Assembly (NCBI GenBank): GCA_012295275.1
Contig: CM022673.1
Span: 5,290,153-5,354,152, forward strand
Length of the DNA: 64,000 bases
From: Chrysomallon squamiferum
Taxonomy: Eukaryota; Mollusca; Gastropoda; Neomphalida; Peltospiridae
Direction of reading: 5' to 3'
Below the pieces are notes generated by a model, which was not told the DNA's origin, did not search any database, and saw nothing but the letters and a program-made list of their open reading frames with translations. Positions 54,631 to 64,000 of this stretch are shown in pieces; the stretch's first letter is position 1; the number at the start of each line of letters is the position of its first letter. The translations under genes and the position numbers were made by a program.

Positions 54631-55853
54631 TAGTTTCAAATAAGTTCATAATACAGCCTTACATTTGCATTACCAATATTACTAAATCTAACAGTCGTAA
54701 ACTTTGAAAGAAAAACCGCACCACCCCTTCACCATCAAAATAAATAAATAAATAAATACCCTGTTAGCTTGCAGTCGATCAGAAAGATACCTTTTTCCCA
54801 CCTATTCACCTATAACAAAACTGGAAACCTCATAATTAATAACAAAAAATTAGCCACTAAAACAACTATGTGTAACGCGCATACGCACTAACCAGCAATG
54901 TAATCAAATATATTCAACAGAAACCATCTATTAACATGATATTTAAAGAGAAAAATACCTGGTAAAGGATCAAATTAAATCTTTAGTTCAGTAATTATTT
55001 CGTAAGGCATCGTTCTATTAATTCTATTAAAGGATCATATAATTATTAAAGAAGAAAAAAAAAAATGGTCTTTTTAATCATTTCTTTACGAAAGTATAAA
55101 ATGATATCAGCGGAGTGTAAAGTTATTGAGAAAAATAAAACTCAAAGGGTTAAGCACATCTTTAAGCGATCTCATTCACATAGAAGACCACTTTAGTAAC
55201 ATCTGATATTTTTGACATTTTTATTTTCGTGTACGCAAGTACGTTTTGTTAAATTTTAAACTGGAAAGCGTGACCACCTGTGGTTTAGAGTTTCTCTGAA
55301 CACCTGTTTCGGATTCAGTTTTCTGTGTCGTGTTTCACACTTAAACATTTTTAAACTAGCAATGAACTTTACGAATATTTGGCTTTACCTTTCGGAAGCT
55401 TGCGTCTCAAATTTAACTATGACGTCATAGTGATTATTTATAAAAAAAAATTTTTTTTTTTTTTTTTTTAATCATTTTGAATGCTTATTTAAATTATTAT
55501 TATTGCTTTTAAAATTAATTAATACATTTTTTTTTTTTTCAGTTGATTGTTATAATTATGTGCGTAATAATTAATATACTAATTATTCTGAGTATTAATT
55601 AATTAAGTTTCAAAAGTTAAAACGACTATTCTTACGTTGAATCTACGACAGATAACATCAAAACGCTGCAACCATTCACTTCGAAGTAAACGTACCACAG
55701 CTTCTCATTAAATAAAAATTGAAAAATAATTATTAACAAAAAAAAAAAAGAATTAAAAAATTAAAAAATCAAGAACAAGAAAATGTTATTTTGTTTAAGA
55801 AAACCCAATTAAGTTCATATTAAAGGGACATAATGTAGGATTTTCAACCTTTC
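54631..55853. other. AT-rich DNA, no gene seen
   Basis: A and T runs at 55442-55469, 55530 and 55738. No gene supported. Confidence 0.65.
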
Positions 55854-55854
55854 A

Positions 55855-55888
<34 letters not shown>
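55854..55888. repeat. (CA)n
   Basis: Perfect array. Confidence 0.97.
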
Positions 55889-55892
<4 letters not shown>

Positions 55893-56594
55893 AATAAACA
55901 AATAAAATTTAAAAAATGCTTTGAGTTGCGAAAGAAAATTCGAGTTATAACCGAGCTTCAGATACGCCGATATAACTTGTCTGATCTGTAAGAAAAAATA
56001 CACTTTATTTTTGTTACATTCTCTTTTTTTTTTTTTTTTTTTTTTTGTACAATATTTGTCATTTATAAATACATTTTTCTTATTTAAAAACACCTTTACA
56101 AAAAAAAAAAAAAAAGAAGGAAAAAGGTGTTTATATTAATTTCAGTTGTGAAAATTAATTTGATATACGAGCAAACTGAGATACGATCTTGGCCACGGAA
56201 CGAATTAAACTCGTAAGTCAAGGTACCACCGTAATTCAAAGTGATGGACACGTCTGTTAAACATTTCCATCCATTTCCTAAAAAGCACACGACAATCGTT
56301 TTCGTTAGCATGATCCTATGATTTGTAACATTCCCGAATTCTGTATTTTTCTGCCCACGTAATTAGTGAAAATAATTCATATCTTTAGTCTGGCTCAGGC
56401 GTTGGTGTCCGCAGTACCCGGCATGTGACCAGACGTTGACCTGTCCACTGGTGAAGAAAAATAATTTCGTCGCTAATGATAAAAGGTACATAGATATAAT
56501 TACTGAACAGAAAGCAGGTGAATTATTAGTTAGTTTACTCATTAAGATAATTTTGGTAATCACCGTTGTGTTATCAGAGCAAAAATACGTACGT
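55889..56594. other. Unique DNA with T24 and A16 runs
   Basis: T-run 56023-56046, A-run 56099-56115. The minus-strand frame at 56363-56767 runs into repeats. Confidence 0.6.
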
Positions 56595-57003
56595 ACTATG
56601 TATGTATGTATGTATGTATGTATGTATGTATGTATGTATGTATGTATGTATGTATATATGTATGTATGTAGGTAGGTAGGTATATATATATATGCAGTAA
56701 AAATGTGTGTTGTGTGTGTGTATATATATATATATATATGCTCATATATATATGTGTGTTCATGCAAATATCTACATAAACGTAATACATATATGCATTC
56801 TTAGATGTCTATACGCTCTTGAATAAGATATTTTAGGCATGTAGATTCGTACACATACACACACACACACACATATGTATCTGTCTCTCTATCTACCTAT
56901 CTGTGTATTTACCTATATACCTACCTATATATATATATATATATATATATGTATCTATATATCAGTTTATCTGTCGATCTATCTATCTATCTATGTATAT
57001 ATT

Positions 57004-57038
<35 letters not shown>

Positions 57039-57042
57039 TTTT
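56595..57042. repeat. (TATG)n, (TA)n, CA and CTAT arrays
   Basis: TATG 56597-56668; TA 56681 and 56721; CA 56857-56872; CTAT/CTGT 56880-57040. Confidence 0.95.
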
Positions 57043-57104
57043 TTAAATATCCCAAATATACGAAGGTAGTATCCTCACAAAGGAAGCACCAGTGTTTTAA
57101 TTCA

Positions 57105-57560
57105 TCAGTAAGTCAGCAATCTCTCATCAATGTCTTAACTATGCTTAATGAAATGTCGAAACAGTGCCTCATTTTAAAACAACGTTTCGTCAGGGTCTTA
57201 TCTGTGTCTCATTAACGCCTCATTGGTTTCATTTCAATGCCTCAAAGTCTTAGCAGTGCATCATCAAAGCCTTACCAGTGCATCATCAAAGCCTTACCAG
57301 TGCATCATCAAAGCTTTACCAGTGCATCATCAAAGCTTTACCAGTGCATCATCAAAGCTTTACCAGTGACTCATTACGGTTTTAACAATATTTCATCTAT
57401 GTCTTGTCAGTGTTTTAATAATATTTCATTAATGTCTTATACAATGCCTCATCAACACCTGATCAAGACGATATCGATGTCTTAACAGAACATCATCAGC
57501 GTCTTACAACAGAGCCCCGTCGACGTCGTATTGATGCTTCAACAGTTCCACGCACTCACC
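57105..57560 (+). repeat. 22-bp minisatellite inside a decayed array
   Basis: About five near-identical 22-bp units (CCAGTGCATCATCAAAGCYT plus TA) lie between 57254 and 57370. On both sides the same pattern continues in diverged form (AGTGCCTCATTAA.., GTCTTAACAG..) over about 450 bp. The open frame across it is a by-product of the repeat. Confidence 0.85.
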
Positions 57561-58317
57561 CACTCATCTACCGCTGGAGAAAACAGACACCTGTACGTCC
57601 TCTCAGTTGAGCACACTGAACTGTACAATTATTTTCTATCAGAGCACTACACAATTATCAGCTAATGATCACGTATTCGTTTCTTTACAATCACTGCTTT
57701 CAGTAACAGTTATTTCCTCTGAGAGTTCTAAAAACGTCCTGAAATTTCACCTTTCTTTTAACAGACGTACATTTGTACTCGTGAATGCGACCACTGTGCG
57801 TTGAATGAGGTGTCGTACGAAAGTTTATTGTTTCTTATTTACCACTGTTTTCTGATTAGATTGCTTGTTCAGTTTACGTTATGTAAAATAAATCCCGTTC
57901 CACAAAATTATTTATTTTTATTTTGGACGGCTGATTTATAGTTTCATATTTTACATAACAATTAAATTGCATTCCGCAAAATTATTATCTATATATATTT
58001 TCAGTTGTTCTGTTAGTCGTTTATTTACAGTAAAGTTGATATGTTGTTGTTTTTTTTTTTTTTTTTTTTTTTTCAAATGATGATTCTTTGTTTATAAAAT
58101 CTTATATATTTGTCTGAGCCTTTATAATATACAAATAAATCCCATTCCGTAAAACTTTTTACCATTACCTTTTCTTGTTCATCGAGTCGTTTGCTTATAA
58201 GGTTTCATGTTAACGGCAGGTGATCTGCTTGTTAAAAGGTGATCTTTATTTAGGAAGTATTATTTGAATCAGGCTGTTTTAGTCTGGTAATTTGTTTTTT
58301 CTTCTACAATTTGATAG
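57561..58317. other. Unique DNA, no gene seen
   Basis: T-run 58050-58072. A 25-bp phrase like AAATCCCRTTCCRYAAAA recurs near 57890, 57968 and 58138. Confidence 0.5.
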
Positions 58318-58536
58318 GATCACGCAAGTCGTGTACTGATTACAGTGGCTTGGTCTTCCAAGAATTACATTTCATCTACCGCCACTGAAGCCAGGTGTAG
58401 GTTACTTCTGAACTGTGCGATTGTCAGTACACATTTTCCACTTGGCTTCATGTTCGTACAGTTTATCTGCGTATATGTGTTCCGAGTGGACAGATTTTTG
58501 TTACATGCTGGAATGTCTTACGTTAAACAGTACTGA
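58318..58536 (+). CDS. Possible terminal exon with a hydrophobic segment
   Basis: Acceptor TTCTTCTACAATTTGATAG ends at 58317. The frame runs 72 codons to TGA at 58534, beginning DHASRVLITVAWSSKNYISS and containing FPLGFMFVQFICVYVF, a hydrophobic stretch long enough for a membrane segment. GCCAG|GTGTAG at about 58395 could be an internal donor. Family not recognised. Confidence 0.28.
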   Translation, partial: DHASRVLITVAWSSKNYISSTATEARCRLLLNCAIVSTHFPLGFMFVQFICVYVFRVDRFLLHAGMSYVKQY

Positions 58537-60224
58537 ATTCTGGTAGGCGTTGTTGTTGATATCTAAGACGTGGTATTACTAATGTTAAGAGTATGTGTAC
58601 GTCGTTGACACCATCGCATGTGTGACGAATATACGGCTGCAGCTGATATCAGTAGCCGTCCTGAACACTGTGGACGCCCTGGTACAAACTTAAATATCTG
58701 CAACATTCTTTTACATGTACTTTGAGTTGTTCGATCTGTTTTGTATTTACAGGCTGATATAGTATATATATCATAAAATTGTTGTTTTCTCTTTTTCTCA
58801 CTTTTTTTTTTTTTTCTCCCTCTCTTTCTGTCTTTTTCTTTCTTTCTTTCTCACTGTGTATCCTTCTTTTTTTCTATTTTTCTTCCTCATACTATCTTTC
58901 ATTCTTCTCACATCATCTCTCTAAGTACCTCTTCGTTTATCTGCCTGTTTGTTTTGACGTACAACTCGTACACTCTTTCTCACACATACACACACATATA
59001 TATATACATACCCTCCGCAAAAAAATATCTCTAAGATATAAAGCAACCAACACAAAGGTGTGAATCATTCCAGATAGCAGAAAATGGCCAAAATAAATAT
59101 TACACTCTGTTTAAAAGTACATTCGTGTTTGTCTGCTAGATAAATAAAGTTATATAAAGACAAACGTTCATTCTTTTCTTTGGCTAACGTCTCTAGAAAT
59201 TCACTTTTCCATTTGATCAGTAAAACACAAATAGCTGAAGTTAAACACACAAATACGTTATCGTTATTTACCGATAAGATCAGCTCAGCAAATTGAATCC
59301 AATAATAGAAAAACAGCTCGTGCAGAGTGATTATAAACACTAAAGATTTACAAAAAGCTTTTCTTTAAACCTTGATCATAACGAAATCATCGTCATCATC
59401 ATCATCACAGTTTAGATCATCATCATTGTTATCATCATATTGTCTTTCTTGGTGTTTTTCATTTTTTTTTTCTGTCCATCATCACAATATCTTATTAATA
59501 CTTTTATGTTTTTTTTTTTATTTTTTTTGCAAGCTTATCTTTTTCATCGTTATATCTTCTTTTGCTTTATCATTTTATTTTTTACTCATTCTCTTAATAA
59601 CTGAAACTGAACATTCAGCTTTTCTGACTAATGTTGTTGTTTTTTTTTTTTTCCCTTGAGGTTTTTTTAATTTAATTTCTTTTCATTTTTTTTTTTTTTT
59701 GAATTGAGAACAAGATAGCAATAGCCAATAATATATAAAAATATTTGCATCTCTCTGGTTTTTATAATGGAAATTTGGAGAATGTTTCAGAAAAAATGGA
59801 GAAATATATTTGCCTTTGCCGTATTTTTGCTTTCTTATTTTACAAGATTATATAACCAAATATAGCTGAACTTCGGTAAATTGTAATGGATTAAAATGAT
59901 AGAATTTTGTGTCTTGAATTTATCAGAGCAATATTTTTTTCTTTTCTGTGATGTTTGAGTTGTTTTATCAATGCCTGAATAGTATCAGATGCATGTATTG
60001 GAGATAGACAGAGCGAACAGAAACAAGTAAATATATAGATATATAAGCACGGGTGAACGATTGAATAGACAAAAAGACAGATACACACGTTTTAATAAAA
60101 CTCAACAAATCTTAATCAGACATTGATACCATTCACATTATACGATTACTTAGTCTTTTAATTTTAAATTTATTTTCATTTCTCACTGATATTTGTATCT
60201 TCATCCACTGTGCTTGAGTTAGTC
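58537..60224. other. Unique and pyrimidine-rich DNA
   Basis: C/T-rich 58785-58930; (ATC)n 59388-59408; T-rich 59460-59700. No gene supported. Confidence 0.6.
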
Positions 60225-60440
60225 CAGCTGAAATGGCTCAGTGGTTCTGTGGTTAGAGTGTCAGTCTCAGGCATAACAATATTACTTCTGCTTGGGATTT
60301 TCCAGACATTTATTGTTTGTTTTTTTATGTAAAATCTTTAGCTTGGCTGTTTAAGGGAAGGTGAATATAAAAGAACCGTTAATGCTAATTTGTCAAGAGA
60401 GACAAAGTCTTCATCTCTGGCATCGTAGTTTTATGTGAAT
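60225..60440 (+). repeat. Possible tRNA-derived SINE
   Basis: TGGCTCAGTGG at 60234-60244 is a perfect A-box match, followed by GGTTAGAGTGTCAGTCTCAG, a D-arm/anticodon-like run. The expected B box near 60285-60300 is only weakly present. A unique-looking body of about 150 nt follows. It is probably a degraded SINE, but the ends, target-site duplication and tail are not visible. Confidence 0.35.
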
Positions 60441-60538
60441 CGTACCTAATAACCCTTAATACTGAAATAATCTGAGATCATTAAATATTCATTCGTTCAT
60501 TCTGAGATGTCAGTTCAAGGGCACAACGATGCACACGG

Positions 60539-60700
<162 letters not shown>

Positions 60701-61101
60701 GAAAAAAAGAAAAATAATAACCTTTGTAAATTATTTTTGTTAATAATCACCAAGAACCAACTCGATGGAATCTTAATAAAACAAAACTTTACTTTGTTTT
60801 GTCTTCCACGGACATTTGCACTGAAACTCCGGCGTGGCCGCAGTTTTAATTAACTGAAGAAAAAAAAGCCACACAAACATGTAACTATAGCAGCGTGCTT
60901 TTAATTACGTTAATTATTTTCATCACCGGACATGCTACACATCATCCTATTACATATAATAGACGTATTTGCCATCCATAATTAACAAGCATATATCTTA
61001 TCTCGTTTACTTATTAACAGTATTTTCCCATAAATCAATATGAGGGATGAACCAGGGGTCAAAAACATTTCTTCAGTCCAGAGTGGAACATTAAGAAACA
61101 A

Positions 61102-61104
<3 letters not shown>
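60701..61104. other. Unique DNA, no gene seen
   Basis: No frame of note. Confidence 0.6.
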
Positions 61105-61196
<92 letters not shown>

Positions 61197-61231
61197 TATA
61201 TATATATATACATATATAAATATATATAAGT
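61105..61231. repeat. (TA)n, 127 bp with AAAA breaks
   Basis: Three TA blocks separated by TAAAAATA. Self-complementary along its whole length. Confidence 0.97.
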
Positions 61232-61560
61232 AATTGTAGTGTATTTTGACAGTTCAACGTCTGTTAGAACTGTATTACAGTTCATTAATATTTTTACCAG
61301 AAAGATTAAGCTTGACAAAAAAAAAAAAAAACACACACACTGAGCAGGCTACACAGTATATATATGTACACATATAGTCATGTATACAAACGTACACTTA
61401 AATACACATATCACATATACACACATATATACATATACATACATCAGCAGCATTTGAGTTGACTGGACGTTGTTCTGTTGCGCCAGTGCGTTCCAGAATT
61501 TTGTCTAGGTGCAGAGTCTCATCAGACGTACTTAAAACAGAGAATATTCAAATTCTAAAA

Positions 61561-61606
<46 letters not shown>

Positions 61607-62089
61607 AACATACAAACCAAATCACATATATACACAAAACTGGTTTGAAATAGAAAAAGAAAAATACTGATGATTAACTAAGACTTCCTCGTTGCTGACT
61701 GCCCTTCCAGTCAGACAACCAGAAAAGACACAGCGGGAGGGACAGGACATACAAGATTCTTGCAGACGTCGCTGAAAAGCGAAGCCACGCGAGTGCACAA
61801 ATTTCAAAGCTGTTGTTTGTTCGTCACACTAAACTCGCCACATCTTGGCCGCTAATTAACCTAACTTCACAGTTTAAAAACTTTCTTTAAACGTTCGTCA
61901 TCGCGCATGTGCCTGTAACAGGGTGTTACGTTTTGGTAGAACAGGGTAGAACAGAACTTTAATTATCTGCATATATATATATACCGGCAGTTAAAGGCAG
62001 TTTATTATTAATACATATTTATTTAATATTTTGTGTTAATTTTTAACTTTTCTCTATTTCATGTACACAAACTGGATAATTTCAAGATT
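61232..62089. other. Mixed simple-repeat and unique DNA
   Basis: CATA/TATA near 61350-61442; (CA)n 61564-61601; unique GC-raised 61680-61930 with GCGCATGTGC, NRF1-like, at about 61905. Confidence 0.55.
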
Positions 62090-62093
62090 TTAT

Positions 62094-62135
<42 letters not shown>
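62090..62135. repeat. (TA)n
   Basis: Near-perfect TA run. Confidence 0.96.
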
Positions 62136-62136
<1 letters not shown>

Positions 62137-62518
62137 TAGTACGTTAATAAAATATCTGTAGTTAGAATACGTTAAACAAAGACGAGAATATCTGTCTTTG
62201 TTAAAACAGCGTATAATAATGTATACTTAACAAAAAAAAAACGACACCTAATAACAAATAACAAAAATAACACGAAACAAAATATAAAAGGTAACACATA
62301 CATAACATAACAACATGTTGCAGCATGTAAGATAATGTTTCGTGTTTTTCTATAACTGTCTATAGTTATTGTTAAAGTACTGATCATTAATTTTAACAAT
62401 TCATCAGTATGTTTCAAAAGTGTCTATCTTGTTTTTTGTTAAATAAATCGGCATTACTTCGATTTATGCAATCTAATATGCGTACATACATACATATATA
62501 ACAATATATATATATATA

Positions 62519-62521
<3 letters not shown>
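62136..62521. other. AT-rich DNA, no gene seen
   Basis: A-run at 62231 and a TA run just before the CT array. Confidence 0.65.
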
Positions 62522-62606
<85 letters not shown>

Positions 62607-62700
62607 TATCTCTCTATATCGCTGTCTATATCTCTCATTCTCTCTTTTTGACAGTCCATCCATATATATGTCTCTGTCTGTGTGCATCTCTGTTTATCTA
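62522..62700. repeat. (CT)n, 74 bp, then imperfect CT/TATC
   Basis: Perfect to 62595, then mutated CTCT/CTAT units. Confidence 0.96.
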
Positions 62701-63120
62701 ACTACCTATGTCCATATTTTTCACTCACTTTTACTAGAACGTGTCTGCATACAATTCCTGATGGATACGCTAAGAGCTATAAATATTACAAATAAACATT
62801 AAAACATACACACTGTGACTGCCATAAAATTAAAAAAAAAACAAAAAACCCACTAACATCTGTACGTCAAAGAAAACAATATTACTTGTTTATAAATATT
62901 GTTTCTAAGTGGTTTTATGTTGACAGCTTAAACTGTATTAAAATGTAGGTTTTAAATGCTGATTAATGAAGTGTAGAAATACATCGAAGTAACACAATAT
63001 TTTGACAAAAGATTACAGAAACTTAACGCAGGGCCCACCTGAATGTCGACTGTTTCAAAAGCAGACAATAACAAATACTCTGACAAAATTTAATATTAAT
63101 TATCTTTTGCTTCATTGCAG
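62701..63120. other. Unique DNA, no gene seen
   Basis: Upstream flank of the candidate at 63121. Confidence 0.55.
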
Positions 63121-63243
63121 GAGGTGTTCAGCTAAGAAAAATATTTATTATGAGTTTATTTATTACAAAATATTTAAGGTAACTGGATATGACAAGTTTG
63201 TGACCAACTTTATACGCCTGAATTACAACTGTTTTTGTAAATA
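63121..63243 (+). CDS. Possible terminal exon overlapping a poly(A) signal
   Basis: ATCTTTTGCTTCATTGCAG ends at 63120, a good acceptor. Entered in phase, the frame reads RCSAKKNIYYEFIYYKIFKV and on through FVTNFIRLNYNCFCK, to TAA at 63241. AATAAA overlaps the stop. The Tyr/Ile/Lys-rich composition is what AT-rich DNA gives by chance, which lowers confidence. Confidence 0.22.
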
Positions 63244-63802
63244 AAGTAGCCTTGATATTAGTATTCTTTATTTTAAAAACCGTACAACTTTAGTACAAAT
63301 ACCCTTTTTCAAACACATACATGGTAAGGTCCAAATATAGATATATATCTTCTGTAAAATAGTTAAAAGACTTTAGTAAATGTATGTATAAAACTTAGAT
63401 AAATAGAAAGCTAAATATGTATATAAATAAATATATAGATAGATCAATAGTTAGAAAGATAAATATGTATATAAACAAATATATAAATAGTTTGTCAGAG
63501 AGATAAATAGAAATACATACAGACTGATAAACTGATAGACAGACAGACAGGTTGAAATACAGAGAGACAGAAAAATGGACAGACAGACAGACAGTCAGAT
63601 ATATTATCGGGGACAAAGACAGAAAGAGAAATATTTATCTACACGTAACTTTACACGTGTTGAATACCGCTGTTATGAGGCAGGTGTAAAAATACGTTAT
63701 TAATTTCACGGCTATTTGTTTGTTTTATCTAATGTTTGACCAGAACAGTTTTTTCTACGCTTCCTGTGTGAACGCGTGTTTCATTTGCTTAATTTCATCA
63801 GC
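63244..63802. other. AT-rich DNA with GATA/GACA repeats
   Basis: TAGATAAATA phrases 63397-63500; (GACA)n at 63537-63550 and 63577-63593. Confidence 0.7.
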
Positions 63803-63820
63803 GGGGGGGGGGCGGGGAGG
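63803..63820 (+). other. G10-C-G4 run
   Basis: G10, then C, G4, A, G2. G-quadruplex capable. Confidence 0.7.
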
Positions 63821-64000
63821 CAATTCACAGCTTTATCTGTCGATGCACATGCTTCGAGCAGAAAAATCCTATCAGTGTGTGCATCAGCGCTTTGTAGTAA
63901 TTAAATGCTGAGCAGAATTCTGATTACACGCGGACACTACTCTCTCTGACTGCGGAGATTTTCTCGAACTCTCATCATTTCTCAAAATTTCTCGCTTTCT
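63821..64000. other. Unique DNA to window end, no gene seen
   Basis: GC-raised, no frame supported. Confidence 0.5.

Noticed and set aside
57237-57485. 82-codon frame with a repeating peptide
   Set aside because: A 22-bp unit read in three frames gives a 22-residue peptide period; it is the minisatellite, not a repeat protein.

Overview
This is a 64 kb piece of an AT-rich nuclear genome from an animal with very high microsatellite content. There are no bacterial-style gene runs, ribosome-binding sites or operons. The sequence is dominated by long perfect (CT)n/(GA)n tracts, (CATA)n/(TATG)n, (ATA)n, (TAC)n/(TAG)n, (CA)n and long A or T homopolymers, separated by unique-looking AT-rich DNA. 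That texture, together with a eukaryotic tRNA gene carrying internal A and B boxes and tRNA-like SINE heads, fits a large-intron, repeat-rich invertebrate genome. A mollusc, perhaps a cephalopod, is my best guess, but this rests on texture alone and not on any diagnostic gene.

The one gene I can call with confidence is tRNA-Ala(UGC) on the minus strand at 26861-26932. It has a complete cloverleaf, the G3-U70 alanine identity pair, an intact A box and B box, and a T20 run 17 nt downstream that can serve as the Pol III terminator. I recognise no protein-coding gene. I found about a dozen short segments in which an open frame of mixed composition coincides with plausible splice signals. On the plus strand these are 7558-7716, 10936-11006, 14092-14151, 16509-16564, 22941-22964, 35413-35473, 45231-45371, 52269-52483, 58318-58536 and 63121-63243. 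On the minus strand they are 6829-6922, 13196-13354, 20304-20496, 46234-46413 and 51234-51316. None matches a family I can name, and in AT-rich DNA some such coincidences are expected by chance, so all are low-confidence exon candidates. Too many of them end in stop codons for one gene, which is itself a warning.

Layout: 1-6.7 kb is SSR-rich, with a decayed tandem array at 4.87-5.16 kb. 6.7-8.2 kb is a cleaner unique island with nuclear-receptor-type motifs. 8.2-12.4 kb holds CT/GA arrays and a tRNA-like SINE head. 12.4-16.6 kb is mostly unique, with a CpG-rich patch near 15.05-15.13 kb and a duplicated pyrimidine tract. 16.7-22.7 kb is a dense microsatellite zone. 23.4-24.35 kb is a CpG-elevated, promoter-like block with an NRF1-type palindrome. 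24.4-28 kb holds trinucleotide arrays and the tRNA. 28.24-28.44 kb is a 38-bp minisatellite. 29-35 kb is unique DNA with CATA, GA and ATA arrays. 35-47 kb alternates unique DNA with SSRs. 47.9-48.7 kb is a large (CTA)n array. 49.1-50.35 kb holds decayed tandem repeats and a near-perfect 37-bp inverted repeat. 53.84-54.07 kb is a GC-rich block that looks like a dispersed element. 57.1-57.55 kb is a decayed 22-bp minisatellite. 60-64 kb has a SINE-like element, CT and TA arrays and a G-rich run at the end.

Nothing here shows genes acting together. No transposase, reverse transcriptase, viral, toxin or CRISPR feature could be supported.
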